Made by a program: the position numbers and the translations under genes. The notes under the pieces were generated by a model. The model worked only from the letters and a program-made list of their open reading frames with translations. It was not told where the DNA came from and searched no databases. This document shows positions 17,500-26,013 of a stretch of DNA of 64,000 bases, one piece after another. Origin of the DNA: Lacibacter sp. H407 (GTDB lineage Bacteria > Bacteroidota > Bacteroidia > Chitinophagales > Chitinophagaceae). Location of the stretch: NCBI RefSeq assembly GCF_037892605.1, contig NZ_JBBKTU010000001.1, forward strand, positions 1,550,001 through 1,614,000. Direction: 5' to 3'. Each line of letters starts with the position of its first letter. The first letter of the stretch is position 1.

Positions 17500-19077
17500 A
17501 TGCAACAAGCCATAGGTAAATACAGGTGGACGATCTGTGCTCTACTCTTCTTTGCTACCACAGTGAACTATCTCGACAGACAGGTATTGAGTTTATTACA
17601 ACCTGTATTAGCAGAACGTTTCAACTGGAGCAACAGTGATTATGCAAACATCACCGCAGTATTTCAATTTGGCTATGCCATCAGTATGTTGTTTGCCGGA
17701 AGGTTTATTGATAAGCTTGGCACAAAGAAAGGTTATGCATGGGCCATCATCATCTGGAGCATAGGTGCTATTCTGCATGCGTTGGCTATTCCAATTGGTC
17801 AGTCGGCCGCTACCGTTCTTGGTTTTTTAGGTATGGCATCCGTTAGTGTATCCGTTGTTGGTTTTATGATCGGTCGTGCTGTACTTGCACTTGGTGAAGC
17901 CGGTAACTTTCCTGCAGCTATTAAAGCAACAGCCGAATATTTTCCGAAGAAAGAACGTTCTTTTGCAACAGGTATCTTCAACTCAGGTGCAAACGTAGGT
18001 GCTATTCTTGCACCATTGACAGTTCCTTGGATCGGTGCAAACTGGGGATGGGAAATGGCTTTTATTTTAATTGGCGCAACCGGATTTTTATGGTTGATCT
18101 TCTGGTTAATTTTTTATGATAAAGCAACCGAACAAAAACGTTTAAGCAAAGCTGAGTTCGATTATATCAACAGCGATAAAGAAGACCAGGTTGTTTCAAC
18201 GGATGCAAAAGTTGAAAAAGTTTCATGGACAAAACTCTTAGGCTATAAACAAACATGGGCGTTTACGTTTGGTAAGTTTATGACCGATGGTGTGTGGTGG
18301 TTCTTTCTGTTCTGGTTGCCTGCTTACTTAAAAGCACAATACGGGATGACGAGTTTAGAAATTGCTCTTCCGTTAACTGTTCTTTACAGTATGACAATGT
18401 TTGGCAGCATTGGTGGTGGTTGGTTCCCTGTTTATTATTTCAAGAAAGGATATTCACCATACGATGGTCGGATGAAAGCAATGTTTTTGATTGCACTTAT
18501 TCCATTGGTCGTATTATTTGCACAGCCGTTTGGTGGTTATAGTTTTTGGGTTCCGGTAATTCTGATCGGTATTGGTGCATCTGCACACCAGGCATGGAGT
18601 GCCAACATCTTTACTACAGTAAGTGATATGTTTCCAAAAAAAGCAATTGGCTCGGTGGTGGGTATCGGTGGTATGGCAGGTGGCTTAGGTGGTGTGATTA
18701 TGTCGAAGCTTGGAGGTTATTTGTTTGATAGTTATAAAGCAGCCGGTATTGCTGATGCATGGGTAAAAGCAAAAGCAGATGGGCTGGGCGATTATCTTTC
18801 GAAGATCCAGAATATGAAGCTGGTAAATAAATATGGCGATTCAATTGATCTGAATCAATCTGAATTGAGTGGACTTGCAAAAGAAGTATCAGATCAATTG
18901 AAAACAGTAGATGCTGCTTCGTTTGATCAGTTGCTGCAATTGCAAAAACCATTGGTGCTGGCACAAATGACCACCTCTTATACAATTATGTTTGCCATTT
19001 GTGCAGTTGCATATTTGATTGCGTGGTTGGTAATGAAATCCTTAGTGCCAAAGTATAAGGTGATCGATGACTTATAA
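17500..19077 (+). CDS. MFS hexuronate transporter, ExuT-type
   Basis: The protein has 525 residues with about 12 transmembrane segments, in the inner membrane. The start (WTICALLFFATTVNYLDRQVLSLLQPVL) and FAGRFIDKLGTKKGYAWAIIIWS match the ExuT/GudP branch of anion:cation symporters that import galacturonate and glucuronate. It is longer than the usual ~430-470 because a soluble insert of about 80 residues (approximately 405-485, rich in D, K, Q and S) lies before the last helix. It closes the uronate operon and is followed by a strong terminator. Confidence 0.88.
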   Translation: MQQAIGKYRWTICALLFFATTVNYLDRQVLSLLQPVLAERFNWSNSDYANITAVFQFGYAISMLFAGRFIDKLGTKKGYAWAIIIWSIGAILHALAIPIGQSAATVLGFLGMASVSVSVVGFMIGRAVLALGEAGNFPAAIKATAEYFPKKERSFATGIFNSGANVGAILAPLTVPWIGANWGWEMAFILIGATGFLWLIFWLIFYDKATEQKRLSKAEFDYINSDKEDQVVSTDAKVEKVSWTKLLGYKQTWAFTFGKFMTDGVWWFFLFWLPAYLKAQYGMTSLEIALPLTVLYSMTMFGSIGGGWFPVYYFKKGYSPYDGRMKAMFLIALIPLVVLFAQPFGGYSFWVPVILIGIGASAHQAWSANIFTTVSDMFPKKAIGSVVGIGGMAGGLGGVIMSKLGGYLFDSYKAAGIADAWVKAKADGLGDYLSKIQNMKLVNKYGDSIDLNQSELSGLAKEVSDQLKTVDAASFDQLLQLQKPLVLAQMTTSYTIMFAICAVAYLIAWLVMKSLVPKYKVIDDL

Positions 19078-19099
19078 TTCCCGTTTTTAGTCCAATCGT

Positions 19100-19130
19100 A
19101 AATGCATAGCTAAGAGCTATGCATTTTTTT
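19100..19130 (+). terminator. Rho-independent terminator after the uronate operon
   Basis: A 12-bp perfect stem (AAATGCATAGCT at 19100-19111 with AGCTATGCATTT at 19115-19126) has a 3-nt loop and runs into a T tract. It separates the uronate genes from the copper genes. Confidence 0.9.
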
Positions 19131-19144
19131 ATTTCTGCTTTAAC

Positions 19145-19152
19145 TACTTTTG
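19145..19152 (+). promoter_or_regulatory. Putative -7 element, copper regulator gene
   Basis: TACTTTTG fits the Bacteroidota -7 consensus TAnnTTTG. It ends only 7 nt before the ATG at 19160, so the transcript would be leaderless or nearly so. No TTG is seen 19-20 nt upstream, which may mean activator dependence. Confidence 0.4.
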
Positions 19153-19159
19153 TACGAGA

Positions 19160-19735
19160 ATGAGTACAACGCTTCATATCAAAAATATGGTGTGCGACCG
19201 CTGCGTAATGGTGGTGCGGCAGCAATTGGATGAGTTGCAGTTGGACTATAAAAATATTCAGTTGGGTGAAGTGGAGTTGAGCGAAAATCCCTATCAGGCT
19301 CAACTCGATCAACTACGATTAAACTTAGAAAAGCAGGGCTTTGAATTACTTGATGATAAGCGATCCAAGACGGTTGAAAAAATAAAAACAACCATCGTTT
19401 CATTGATACATGGAAAAGATGCAGATGAGTTGAATCTAAAACTATCTGTTATACTTGAAGAAAAACTCGGGATGGATTACCATTACCTCAGTACATTGTT
19501 TTCATCGGTAGAAGGAATTACGATTGAAAAGTACAGCATCCTTCAACGAATCGAAAAAGTGAAAGAACTCTTGATGTACGACGAAAAAAATCTCAGTGAT
19601 ATTGCATTTGAATTGGGCTATAGCAGCGTACAACATCTGTCACAACAGTTTAAAAAAGTTACAGGTTTAACTCCCACACACTTCAAACAAGTGAAAGATA
19701 ACAGGCGCAAACCGCTTGACAAGATCAACTCCTGA
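19160..19735 (+). CDS. AraC-type regulator with N-terminal HMA-like copper-binding domain
   Basis: The protein has 191 residues. Residues ~1-72 look like a heavy-metal-associated (HMA) fold: a first strand then MVCDRC (C11 and C14 region), helix, strands, and a closing GFELLDD. Residues ~95-185 are an AraC-type double HTH (KVKELLMYDEKNLSDIAFELGYSSVQHLSQQFKKVTGLTPTHFK). A one-protein metal sensor that switches on the copA pump 75 nt downstream is the simplest reading. This differs from CueR/CopY-type sensors of other phyla. Metal binding is inferred from the CxxC and the neighbours only. Confidence 0.85.
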   Translation: MSTTLHIKNMVCDRCVMVVRQQLDELQLDYKNIQLGEVELSENPYQAQLDQLRLNLEKQGFELLDDKRSKTVEKIKTTIVSLIHGKDADELNLKLSVILEEKLGMDYHYLSTLFSSVEGITIEKYSILQRIEKVKELLMYDEKNLSDIAFELGYSSVQHLSQQFKKVTGLTPTHFKQVKDNRRKPLDKINS

Positions 19736-19789
19736 AAATTTTATACAATTCCTGACGAATGCTGTAAGAGCAGCGGCAACGGTTGGTGG

Positions 19790-19797
19790 TAGCTTTG
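19790..19797 (+). promoter_or_regulatory. Putative -7 element of copA
   Basis: TAGCTTTG is an exact TAnnTTTG match, ending 13 nt before the copA ATG. As with the regulator gene, no TTG occurs 19-20 nt upstream. This fits activation by the adjacent AraC-type protein. Confidence 0.45.
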
Positions 19798-19810
19798 TAA
19801 AAACATTGTT

Positions 19811-22078
19811 ATGATACACGAAGCCACCTATCCGGAAGTAAAAAAGAAATCACAAAAGTCAGGTGATTTTATCAAAGAAACATTTCCTGTTCTTGAAATG
19901 ACCTGTGCGGCTTGTGCCGTGAGTGTGGAATCGATGTTGCAATCGGTAGAAGGTGTAAAAAATGCTGGTGTAAACTTTGCCAATCAGGATGCATGGGTTG
20001 AATACGATCCGGCTGTTGCAACGCCTGCCATGTTGCAAAATACAGTCCGCTCGATTGGTTATGATCTGGTGATTGAAAAAGAAAATCAACAGGAAGTAAA
20101 AGAAGCTGCACAGGAAAAACAATACCAAGCCATCCGGCAACGAACCATTTGGTCAAGTATACTTTCAGTACCCATTGTTGTGATCGGCATGTTTTTGATG
20201 GATATGCCGTATGCCAACTGGATCATGCTGATATTGGCAACACCGGTAGTTGGTTATTTTGGCCGAAGCTTTTTTGTAAACGCATATAAACAGGCAACAC
20301 ATCGCAAAGCCAATATGGATACGCTGGTTGCGTTGAGTACAGGTATTGCTTATTTGTTTAGTGCATTCAATACGTTCTATCCTTCGTTTTGGCACAACCG
20401 TGGTTTACATGCGCATGTTTATTTTGAAGCAGCCGCCGTTGTAATTGCATTTATTTCATTGGGTAAAATGCTGGAAGAAAAAGCAAAATCAAATACTTCC
20501 TCTGCTATTAAAAAATTAATGGGGCTGCAACCGAAAACAGTTACTCTCTTATTGCCAGATCAGCAAACAAAAGAAATACCGGTGAGCGAGGTAAAGATCA
20601 ATGATGTGTTGTTGGTAAAGCCCGGTGAAAAAATTCCGGTGGATGGAAGATTGACTGGAGGCGAATCATTTGTAGATGAAAGTATGATCACCGGTGAGCC
20701 AATTCCCGTAGAGAAGAAAGCAAATGATGCAGTATTTGCCGGCACCATCAATCAAAAAGGAAGTTTTCGTTTCAAAGCAGAGAAAGTAGGAGCTGCAACC
20801 TTGCTGGCACAAATTATAAAAATGGTGCAACAGGCACAAGGCAGTAAAGCGCCCGTACAAAAACTGGTTGATAAAATTGCAGGCATTTTTGTGCCGGTTG
20901 TGATCGGTATTTCAATTCTTACGTTTATCATTTGGATGATCGTTGGTGGCGAACAGGCTTTTACGCATGCGTTGTTAACTTCTATTACCGTATTGGTGAT
21001 TGCTTGTCCCTGTGCATTGGGGTTGGCTACACCAACTGCCATTATGGTGGGCGTTGGTAAAGGAGCAGAAAATAATATACTGATCAAAGATGCGGAGAGT
21101 CTTGAACTGGCGCATAAAGTAGATGCAGTGATACTTGATAAAACAGGAACCATTACAGAAGGGAAACCAAGAGTAACCGATATGGTATTAGATCCGGCAG
21201 TAAATCAACAGGACGTAAAAAATATTTTATTTTCAATTGAACAGCAATCGGAACATCCCTTGGCAGAAGCTGTGACACAGTACCTGGAAGAACAAAACAG
21301 CAAAGCTGTTTCAGTACAACAGTTTGAAAGTATTACAGGCAAAGGGATTGCTGCAAAGTATCAGCAAAAGAAATATGTTGTTGGTAACAGCAGGCTGATG
21401 CAGGAAAGAGAAATACGCATTCCTGAAAATTTACAACAGCAGGTTACGCAGTTACAGGAGCAGGCAAAAACAGTGTTGTTGTTTGCAGAAGGCCAATTGG
21501 TAATTGGTATTATTGCGATAGCCGATCGTGTAAAGGAGGGTTCAAAGCAAGCCATTGCAACACTGGAGCAACAAGGTATTGAAGTGTATATGCTCACGGG
21601 CGATAATCAACAAACGGCAAAAGCAATTGCTGCAGAAGTAGGGTTGAAGCATTACAAGGCAGAAGTATTGCCGGCTGATAAAGCAGCTTTTGTTGAAACC
21701 CTACAAAAGCAAGGAAAAACGGTAGCAATGGTAGGCGATGGAATTAACGACAGTCATGCACTTGCGCAAGCCGATGTAAGTATTGCCATGGGCAAAGGGA
21801 GTGATATTGCAATGGATGTTGCAAAGATGACATTGATCACTTCTGATTTGAATAGTATTCCGAAGGCTTTGAAGCTTTCTGATAAAACAGTACGAACCAT
21901 CAAACAAAATTTGTTCTGGGCATTTATTTACAACCTCGTTGGTATTCCAATTGCGGCAGGTATTTTATATCCCATCAATGGATTTTTACTTGACCCTATG
22001 CTTGCAGGTGCTGCCATGGCGCTGAGCAGCGTAAGCGTTGTAAGTAACAGCTTGCGCTTGAAACTTGCAACACTCTAA
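19811..22078 (+). CDS. copA: Copper-exporting P1B-type ATPase
   Basis: The protein has 755 residues and is an inner-membrane pump exporting Cu(I). One N-terminal HMA domain with MTCAAC (C32, C35) is followed by the P1B membrane pairs. The actuator TGEP is near 294-297, the intramembrane CPC at 399-401 marks Cu/Ag specificity, the phosphorylation DKTGT is at 443-447, the SEHP motif at 480-483, and the hinge [20 protein letters not shown] lies in the P-domain. The length is normal for a single-HMA CopA. It is preceded by its presumed regulator and followed by a CopZ-like chaperone. Confidence 0.95.
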   Translation: MIHEATYPEVKKKSQKSGDFIKETFPVLEMTCAACAVSVESMLQSVEGVKNAGVNFANQDAWVEYDPAVATPAMLQNTVRSIGYDLVIEKENQQEVKEAAQEKQYQAIRQRTIWSSILSVPIVVIGMFLMDMPYANWIMLILATPVVGYFGRSFFVNAYKQATHRKANMDTLVALSTGIAYLFSAFNTFYPSFWHNRGLHAHVYFEAAAVVIAFISLGKMLEEKAKSNTSSAIKKLMGLQPKTVTLLLPDQQTKEIPVSEVKINDVLLVKPGEKIPVDGRLTGGESFVDESMITGEPIPVEKKANDAVFAGTINQKGSFRFKAEKVGAATLLAQIIKMVQQAQGSKAPVQKLVDKIAGIFVPVVIGISILTFIIWMIVGGEQAFTHALLTSITVLVIACPCALGLATPTAIMVGVGKGAENNILIKDAESLELAHKVDAVILDKTGTITEGKPRVTDMVLDPAVNQQDVKNILFSIEQQSEHPLAEAVTQYLEEQNSKAVSVQQFESITGKGIAAKYQQKKYVVGNSRLMQEREIRIPENLQQQVTQLQEQAKTVLLFAEGQLVIGIIAIADRVKEGSKQAIATLEQQGIEVYMLTGDNQQTAKAIAAEVGLKHYKAEVLPADKAAFVETLQKQGKTVAMVGDGINDSHALAQADVSIAMGKGSDIAMDVAKMTLITSDLNSIPKALKLSDKTVRTIKQNLFWAFIYNLVGIPIAAGILYPINGFLLDPMLAGAAMALSSVSVVSNSLRLKLATL

Positions 22079-22164
22079 TCTGAAAATGTTATAACCGGCT
22101 GTATCAATTGTATAACAACAACAGCTCAACCAAATTTTAATTTTACATTTTAAAATAAACAACA

Positions 22165-22380
22165 ATGAACACACTTACATTTAAAACAAACATCAAATGC
22201 TCCGGCTGTATAGCGACTGCAACTCCTTTTTTGGATAAAGTAGCTGGCGAAGATAATTGGGAAGTTGATGTTGCAAATCCTGAAAAAATACTTCGTATTG
22301 AAGCTGATCAATCGGTTACTGCCGAACAAGTGATCAAAGCTGTGGAAGAAGCAGGTTATAAAGCAGAAGTTGTAAAGTAA
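22165..22380 (+). CDS. CopZ-like copper chaperone (HMA domain protein)
   Basis: The protein has 71 residues, a single HMA domain of normal size. The metal-binding loop is IKCSGC (C12, C15), followed by the helix IATATPFLDKV and a C-terminal VIKAVEEAGYKAEVV. It should carry Cu(I) to CopA in the cytoplasm. The lysine-rich first strand and the C-S-G-C loop differ from the M-T-C-x-x-C of CopA. The gap to copA is 86 nt and contains a weak inverted repeat (GTTATA/TATAAC). Confidence 0.88.
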   Translation: MNTLTFKTNIKCSGCIATATPFLDKVAGEDNWEVDVANPEKILRIEADQSVTAEQVIKAVEEAGYKAEVVK

Positions 22381-22406
22381 AGTAACAGTTCCTGCACGGT
22401 AACCGG

Positions 22407-22450
22407 AGCCGGGTAGTTGGTTGATGCCTCAACTTTCTACCCGGCTTTAA
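22407..22450 (+). terminator. Hairpin terminator after copZ
   Basis: AGCCGGGTAG (22407-22416) pairs with CTACCCGGCT (22437-22446). Inside the loop GTTGA and TCAAC pair again, giving one long two-part stem. A short T/A-rich tail follows. It ends the copper operon. Confidence 0.8.
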
Positions 22451-22517
22451 AATAAACATTCACTCCGCAAATAGGCTGCAAAGTGAGTTCGTTCTTTTAC
22501 ATTCTAAAACAGTGTAT

Positions 22518-22955
22518 ATGAACCAGCTTTCGTTTCCCTTTTCGAATAAATGCTACTTCAGTTTCGGCAATGGTAAGCAGCAACTGGCACCGGTTGAAGC
22601 GGAAGAAGCCGTTACCACAGCTGAAATTTATCAATCGCTCAACCATCGTTCGGTACATAGTTTCCGTAAACCATTGGTTTTACATTTTCCCGGTACCGAT
22701 CAGCAAAGTGCTGTTTGGTTTGGGTATTCGTTTGATGTGGAAGTGATATTGGTAGATGCGCAAGGAGCGATCAGCAAAACATTTGTAATGCCAAAGCACA
22801 AGGAAGGCGATGCGTTGTTTGTACAGTTTTTTGTTGATTATGCGTACGCTATTCTGGCGCCTGTTGGTTTTTGCAAAAAGTGGGGTGTACGTGAAATGGA
22901 TACAACCGCTAAACTTACATCGTTTACCTTCCTGCACAAACGAAAAGTGAGTTAA
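22518..22955 (+). CDS. Hypothetical protein, possibly DUF192-like
   Basis: The ATG at 22518 (MNQLSFPFSNK) is preferred to the in-frame GTG at 22512; the protein has 145 residues. It has no signal peptide. The middle (FRKPLVLHFPGTDQQSAVWFGYSFDVEVILVD, interrupted here for length, then AQGAISKTFVMP) loosely resembles the DUF192 pattern of a hydrophobic strand, a W, a polar loop and a D-x-x-G turn. The canonical WMKNT is not present. It stands alone between a terminator and the thermonuclease gene. No function can be given. Confidence 0.6.
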   Translation: MNQLSFPFSNKCYFSFGNGKQQLAPVEAEEAVTTAEIYQSLNHRSVHSFRKPLVLHFPGTDQQSAVWFGYSFDVEVILVDAQGAISKTFVMPKHKEGDALFVQFFVDYAYAILAPVGFCKKWGVREMDTTAKLTSFTFLHKRKVS

Positions 22956-22984
22956 ATACGTTTAAGCTGAAAGACCATAGAAGC

Positions 22985-23413
22985 ATGCGATTATTGTTGA
23001 TTTACATTTTATTGATGACTATCTCTGCAATACCGATCAGTCGTACAACTGTATTGAAAGGAAAGGCGGTGAAGATTATTGATGGTGATACATTCGATTT
23101 GTTGGTTGGCACAACCCTTCATCGCATTCGACTCGCTGGTATTGATGCGCCTGAAAAGAAACAGGATTTTTCCAATGCATCGAAGCAATTGCTGGCTCAA
23201 TTGTGCAATGGTCAGCTGTTAACGGTTGTGGTAACAGATGTTGATCGTAACAAGCGAAAAATTGCTGAGCTGTATGATGCACAAAAGAAATGGATCAACA
23301 AAGAGCTGGTGTTGCAGGGTATGGCATGGCACTTCAAGCAATACTCATCGAACAGGGAATTGGCAAATGCTGAGTTGCTGGCAAGAAAAAAAGAGTGGGA
23401 TTGTGGTCTGTAA
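22985..23413 (+). CDS. Thermonuclease (SNase) family protein, C-terminus frameshifted
   Basis: The protein has 142 residues with an N-terminal hydrophobic segment, so it is exported or membrane-anchored. It is a staphylococcal-nuclease-like OB-fold: KIIDGDTFDLLVG, HRIRLAGIDAPE with the catalytic Arg and Asp region, then DRNKRKIAELYD and NKELVLQGMAWHFKQYS. The family normally ends with GLWxxxxPIAPWxWRK. Here the frame stops at WDCGL, and that missing end is encoded in the -1 frame after an A7 run at 23386-23392. The visible protein therefore lacks its conserved tail unless slippage occurs. Confidence 0.85.
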   Translation: MRLLLIYILLMTISAIPISRTTVLKGKAVKIIDGDTFDLLVGTTLHRIRLAGIDAPEKKQDFSNASKQLLAQLCNGQLLTVVVTDVDRNKRKIAELYDAQKKWINKELVLQGMAWHFKQYSSNRELANAELLARKKEWDCGL

Positions 23414-23457
23414 AAGATCCTATAGCACCTTGGGATTGGAGGAAGGGTAGGCGTTAA
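23386..23457 (+). other. A7 slippery site and -1 frame tail of the thermonuclease
   Basis: The zero-frame codons are AGA AAA AAA GAG, forming the heptamer A AAA AAA at 23386-23392. Shifting by -1 there gives RVGLWSVKDPIAPWDWRK and then GRR before a TAA at 23455-23457. That restores the normal family C-terminus. An eighth A in the run would do the same, so an indel or a sequencing error is the simplest alternative to programmed or transcriptional slippage. Confidence 0.8.
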
Positions 23458-23460
23458 TAC

Positions 23461-23545
23461 TTGTGCACTTTGTGAATCCCTCGTGTTCTTCGTGTAAAAA
23501 AATTGCAGCACAAAGTTCACAAAGCTTTGCACGAAGGGCGCAAAG
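23461..23545. repeat. Inverted pair of CTTTGTG/CTTCGTG-type repeats between convergent genes
   Basis: The left half (23461-23495) reads GCACTTTGTGAAT then CTCGTGTTCTTCGTG. The right half (23510-23545) contains the same kind of units on the opposite strand (CACAAAGTTCACAAAG, GCACGAAGGGCGCAAAG). Such units recur between genes in many Bacteroidota. Imperfect pairing could end transcription from both sides. Confidence 0.55.
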
Positions 23546-23553
23546 AAAAATTG

Positions 23554-24570
23554 TTAATAATACCCCATCGCTTTCTTCAGTTCTTCCTTCATTCGTTTTT
23601 TTAACGACGCAGGTTTGATCACTTTCATTTCATTACAAATACCCAATAGCTGATGAACAAACTCTTCTGTCACGGTAACTTCTAATTCAACTACCAGTTT
23701 ATCATTTGATTCTTTAATGATCTGTTGTGTATGATGCATCGGGCTTACCTGCAACATGCGGGATGCAGGACCATATACTTCCATTACAACTTTCTCTTTT
23801 GGCTTTGGACCTTCCATAATGCCGGTGGAATATTTAAAGAAATCATCCGGATTAAAATCACGACGGTATTTAAATGCTTTGGTTCCCTTCTCTAAACCAG
23901 TGATACGGTCGAGTGCATAGGTAGTAAAATTGTTGTGCTTATTCGTCCAGCCGATGAGATACCATTTGTTACGCACTTCTTTCAACAAGTAGGGTTCCAG
24001 TTCGTGTGAACGTGTTTCGTTTTTGTAAATATTGAAATAGGTAAACGTGATCGGCAACCGGTTGACAATGGTTTCATACAATGGTTTGATCCAGTCTTTC
24101 CCCTTTTGTGTCACCGGTTTTTCAAACTGTACATATTGATTAATCGAAGGGTCTTCAAGATTTGCTGAAAGCGATAAACGGGTATTGATCTTTTCAATCG
24201 CTTCTTTCAGATTTTCAAACAGCGGAACATCGGCAAATAAACTCAGCGTATGTGCGGCGCTGCGTAACGCTTCACTCTCATCTTCATTCAACGACATGCC
24301 ATCGATGCTGTACTCAGCATCTTCATAAAAATAACCTTTGTGTAAACGATCGTATTTAATGGGAGCAAAATAACCCAGTCCCGCATCTTCACGCATGGCG
24401 ATCATATCCTTTTCAATGGTGGAAACTGAAATGTCATCTGCCATATCGCCGTATAACTCTTCCATACACCGCTGACGGATGTATTCCTTCGTAGGGTATT
24501 TGTGTTGACGGTTACGCAAACAACGATCGATGATGCGATAGCGGATAGCGGCACTTTTGTTTACAGGCAT
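23554..24570 (-). CDS. WYL-domain transcriptional regulator (YafY type)
   Basis: The protein has 338 residues and is cytoplasmic. An N-terminal winged-helix region (about 1-65, AIRYRIIDRCLRNRQHKYP, then VSTIEKDMIAMRED) is followed by a WYL sensor domain at about 140-260 (LEPYLLKEVRNKWYLIGW, then TTYALDRITGLE) and a C-terminal WCX-like extension. WYL proteins respond to nucleic-acid or small ligands and can repress or activate. It is 102 nt downstream of uxuA on the same strand, so it may be read through from that operon. Its target is unknown. Confidence 0.88.
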   Translation of the reverse strand: MPVNKSAAIRYRIIDRCLRNRQHKYPTKEYIRQRCMEELYGDMADDISVSTIEKDMIAMREDAGLGYFAPIKYDRLHKGYFYEDAEYSIDGMSLNEDESEALRSAAHTLSLFADVPLFENLKEAIEKINTRLSLSANLEDPSINQYVQFEKPVTQKGKDWIKPLYETIVNRLPITFTYFNIYKNETRSHELEPYLLKEVRNKWYLIGWTNKHNNFTTYALDRITGLEKGTKAFKYRRDFNPDDFFKYSTGIMEGPKPKEKVVMEVYGPASRMLQVSPMHHTQQIIKESNDKLVVELEVTVTEEFVHQLLGICNEMKVIKPASLKKRMKEELKKAMGYY

Positions 24571-24672
24571 ACTACGACTCTTCTTTCATCGAAAGTAAGA
24601 AGCTTTTGTTTGATGGGATGATATAAGCAAGGTATCTGACGTTTTCAACGTCCTGATACCAGCCTCCGAAAA

Positions 24673-25836
24673 TTAAAGCGCTTTATCCAATGCATATTCT
24701 ACCCCTCTCAATTCAGCCAAACCTTTTAAGCGGCCAATTGCAGAATAACCGGGATATGTTTTCTTCTTGAGATCGTCGAGCATTTGATGACCGTGATCGG
24801 GACGCATCGGAAGTGAAATATTTCTTCTGCGTTGCAGTAATACAATTTCTTTGATTACATCAAACATTTCTGTATCACCAGCTAAATGATCGGCTTCGAA
24901 AAAATTTCCTTCTGCATCACGCTTGGTATTCCGTAAATGAAGAAAATGAATGTTGTCACCAAAACGTTTCAACATGGCAGGAACATTATTATCCTTCCTT
25001 GCACCAAACGAACCTGTGCAGAAACACAATCCGTTTGCAGGTGAAGGAACTGCAGCTAACAGATCAGCAGCATCCTGTTCCGTACTCATAATACGTGGCA
25101 GGCCCAACACAGAGTAGGGAGGATCGTCGGGATGAATCGCCATTTTCAAACCGCATTCTTCGGCAACCGGAACCACCTGTTGTAAAAAATAAAACAAATG
25201 TTCTTTGAGTTTTGCAACAGTAATGCCTTCGTATTTTTTTAATTCTGTCAATACCTGTTCTGGCGTAAATGCATCATCACTGCCGGGAAGGCCCAGCATC
25301 ATATTGCTGAAGAGTTTTGTACGTTGTTCCTTATCCATCGCACCAAAGCGTTCATTCGCTCTTGCAATCTCTTCTGCTGAATAATCCGCAATTGCATCAG
25401 GGCGTTGTAATAAGAACAAATCAAAAATTACGTAATCAATTCGGTTGAAATAAAGTGCTGTACTGCCGTCCGGCATCGGGTAGGCAATATCTGTACGTAA
25501 CCAATCGAGCACCGGCATAAAATTATACGTTACCACTTTCAATCCGCAAGCGGCGATATTACGCAAGCTTGCTTTATAGTTTTCTATGTGATACATATAG
25601 TTGCCCGACTGACGTTTGATATCATCACTCACAGGCAGACTTTCGATTACCGTCCACGTCATACCTGCATCTTCGATCAGTTGTTTACGGAGGAGGATCT
25701 CATCGCTTGTCCAGATGTCGCCAACAGGCACATGATGAAGAGCTGTAACAACACCTGCACAACCGGCCTGGCGAATGTCAGCTAAACTTACCGGATCATT
25801 TGGTCCATACCAGCGCATGGTTTGATGCATCAACAT
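24673..25836 (-). CDS. uxuA: Mannonate dehydratase
   Basis: The protein has 387 residues, normal for the UxuA family, and is cytoplasmic. It dehydrates D-mannonate to KDG in glucuronate catabolism. The start MRWYGPNDPVSLADIRQAG, the HHVPVGDIW block, MAIHPDDPP (metal site) and the late MRPDHGHQMLDDL are all diagnostic. The M at residue 1 is used, although MHQTMRW at residue 3 also fits the family start. It follows xylA after 177 nt that contain two hairpins, so its expression may be separated from the xylose genes. Confidence 0.94.
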   Translation of the reverse strand: MLMHQTMRWYGPNDPVSLADIRQAGCAGVVTALHHVPVGDIWTSDEILLRKQLIEDAGMTWTVIESLPVSDDIKRQSGNYMYHIENYKASLRNIAACGLKVVTYNFMPVLDWLRTDIAYPMPDGSTALYFNRIDYVIFDLFLLQRPDAIADYSAEEIARANERFGAMDKEQRTKLFSNMMLGLPGSDDAFTPEQVLTELKKYEGITVAKLKEHLFYFLQQVVPVAEECGLKMAIHPDDPPYSVLGLPRIMSTEQDAADLLAAVPSPANGLCFCTGSFGARKDNNVPAMLKRFGDNIHFLHLRNTKRDAEGNFFEADHLAGDTEMFDVIKEIVLLQRRRNISLPMRPDHGHQMLDDLKKKTYPGYSAIGRLKGLAELRGVEYALDKAL

Positions 25837-25905
25837 AGTATTTCTTTTTTACGAAATTAATACAGAAGAGTTTCTTATCCTTCATTTTCAGCACTGAGAA
25901 AATAA

Positions 25906-25962
25906 AAAATGAGTTGCAACTGTAACTTACCCGTTTACGGCAACACAGTCGCAACTCATTTT
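25906..25962 (-). terminator. Hairpin with T tract between xylA and uxuA
   Basis: AAAATGAGTTGC (25906-25917) and its reverse complement GCAACTCATTTT (25951-25962) form a 12-bp perfect stem with a 33-nt loop. In the leftward direction the stem is followed by a run of Ts. It may end or attenuate the GH30-xylB-xylA transcript before uxuA. Confidence 0.6.
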
Positions 25963-25968
25963 ATAAAT

Positions 25969-26004
25969 TTGTTTGTTTAAAACGACAACGTTGTAAACAA
26001 ACAA
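25969..26004 (-). repeat. Second hairpin just after xylA
   Basis: TTGTTTGTTTA (25969-25979) pairs with TAAACAAACAA (25994-26004), enclosing the palindrome ACAACGTTGT. It starts 10 nt after the xylA stop codon. It could stabilise the xylA mRNA end or act with the next hairpin in termination. Confidence 0.6.
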
Positions 26005-26013
26005 CTGTTCATT

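Noticed and set aside
22407-22446. Attachment site or mobile-element end after copZ
   Set aside because: The inverted arms are followed by a gene gap with no integrase or transposase, and the structure is typical of a terminator.
22985-23413. Calling the thermonuclease an ordinary intact gene
   Set aside because: The family's conserved C-terminus is present but in the -1 frame, so intactness cannot be assumed; calling it a firm pseudogene was also rejected because an A-run error or slippage would restore it.
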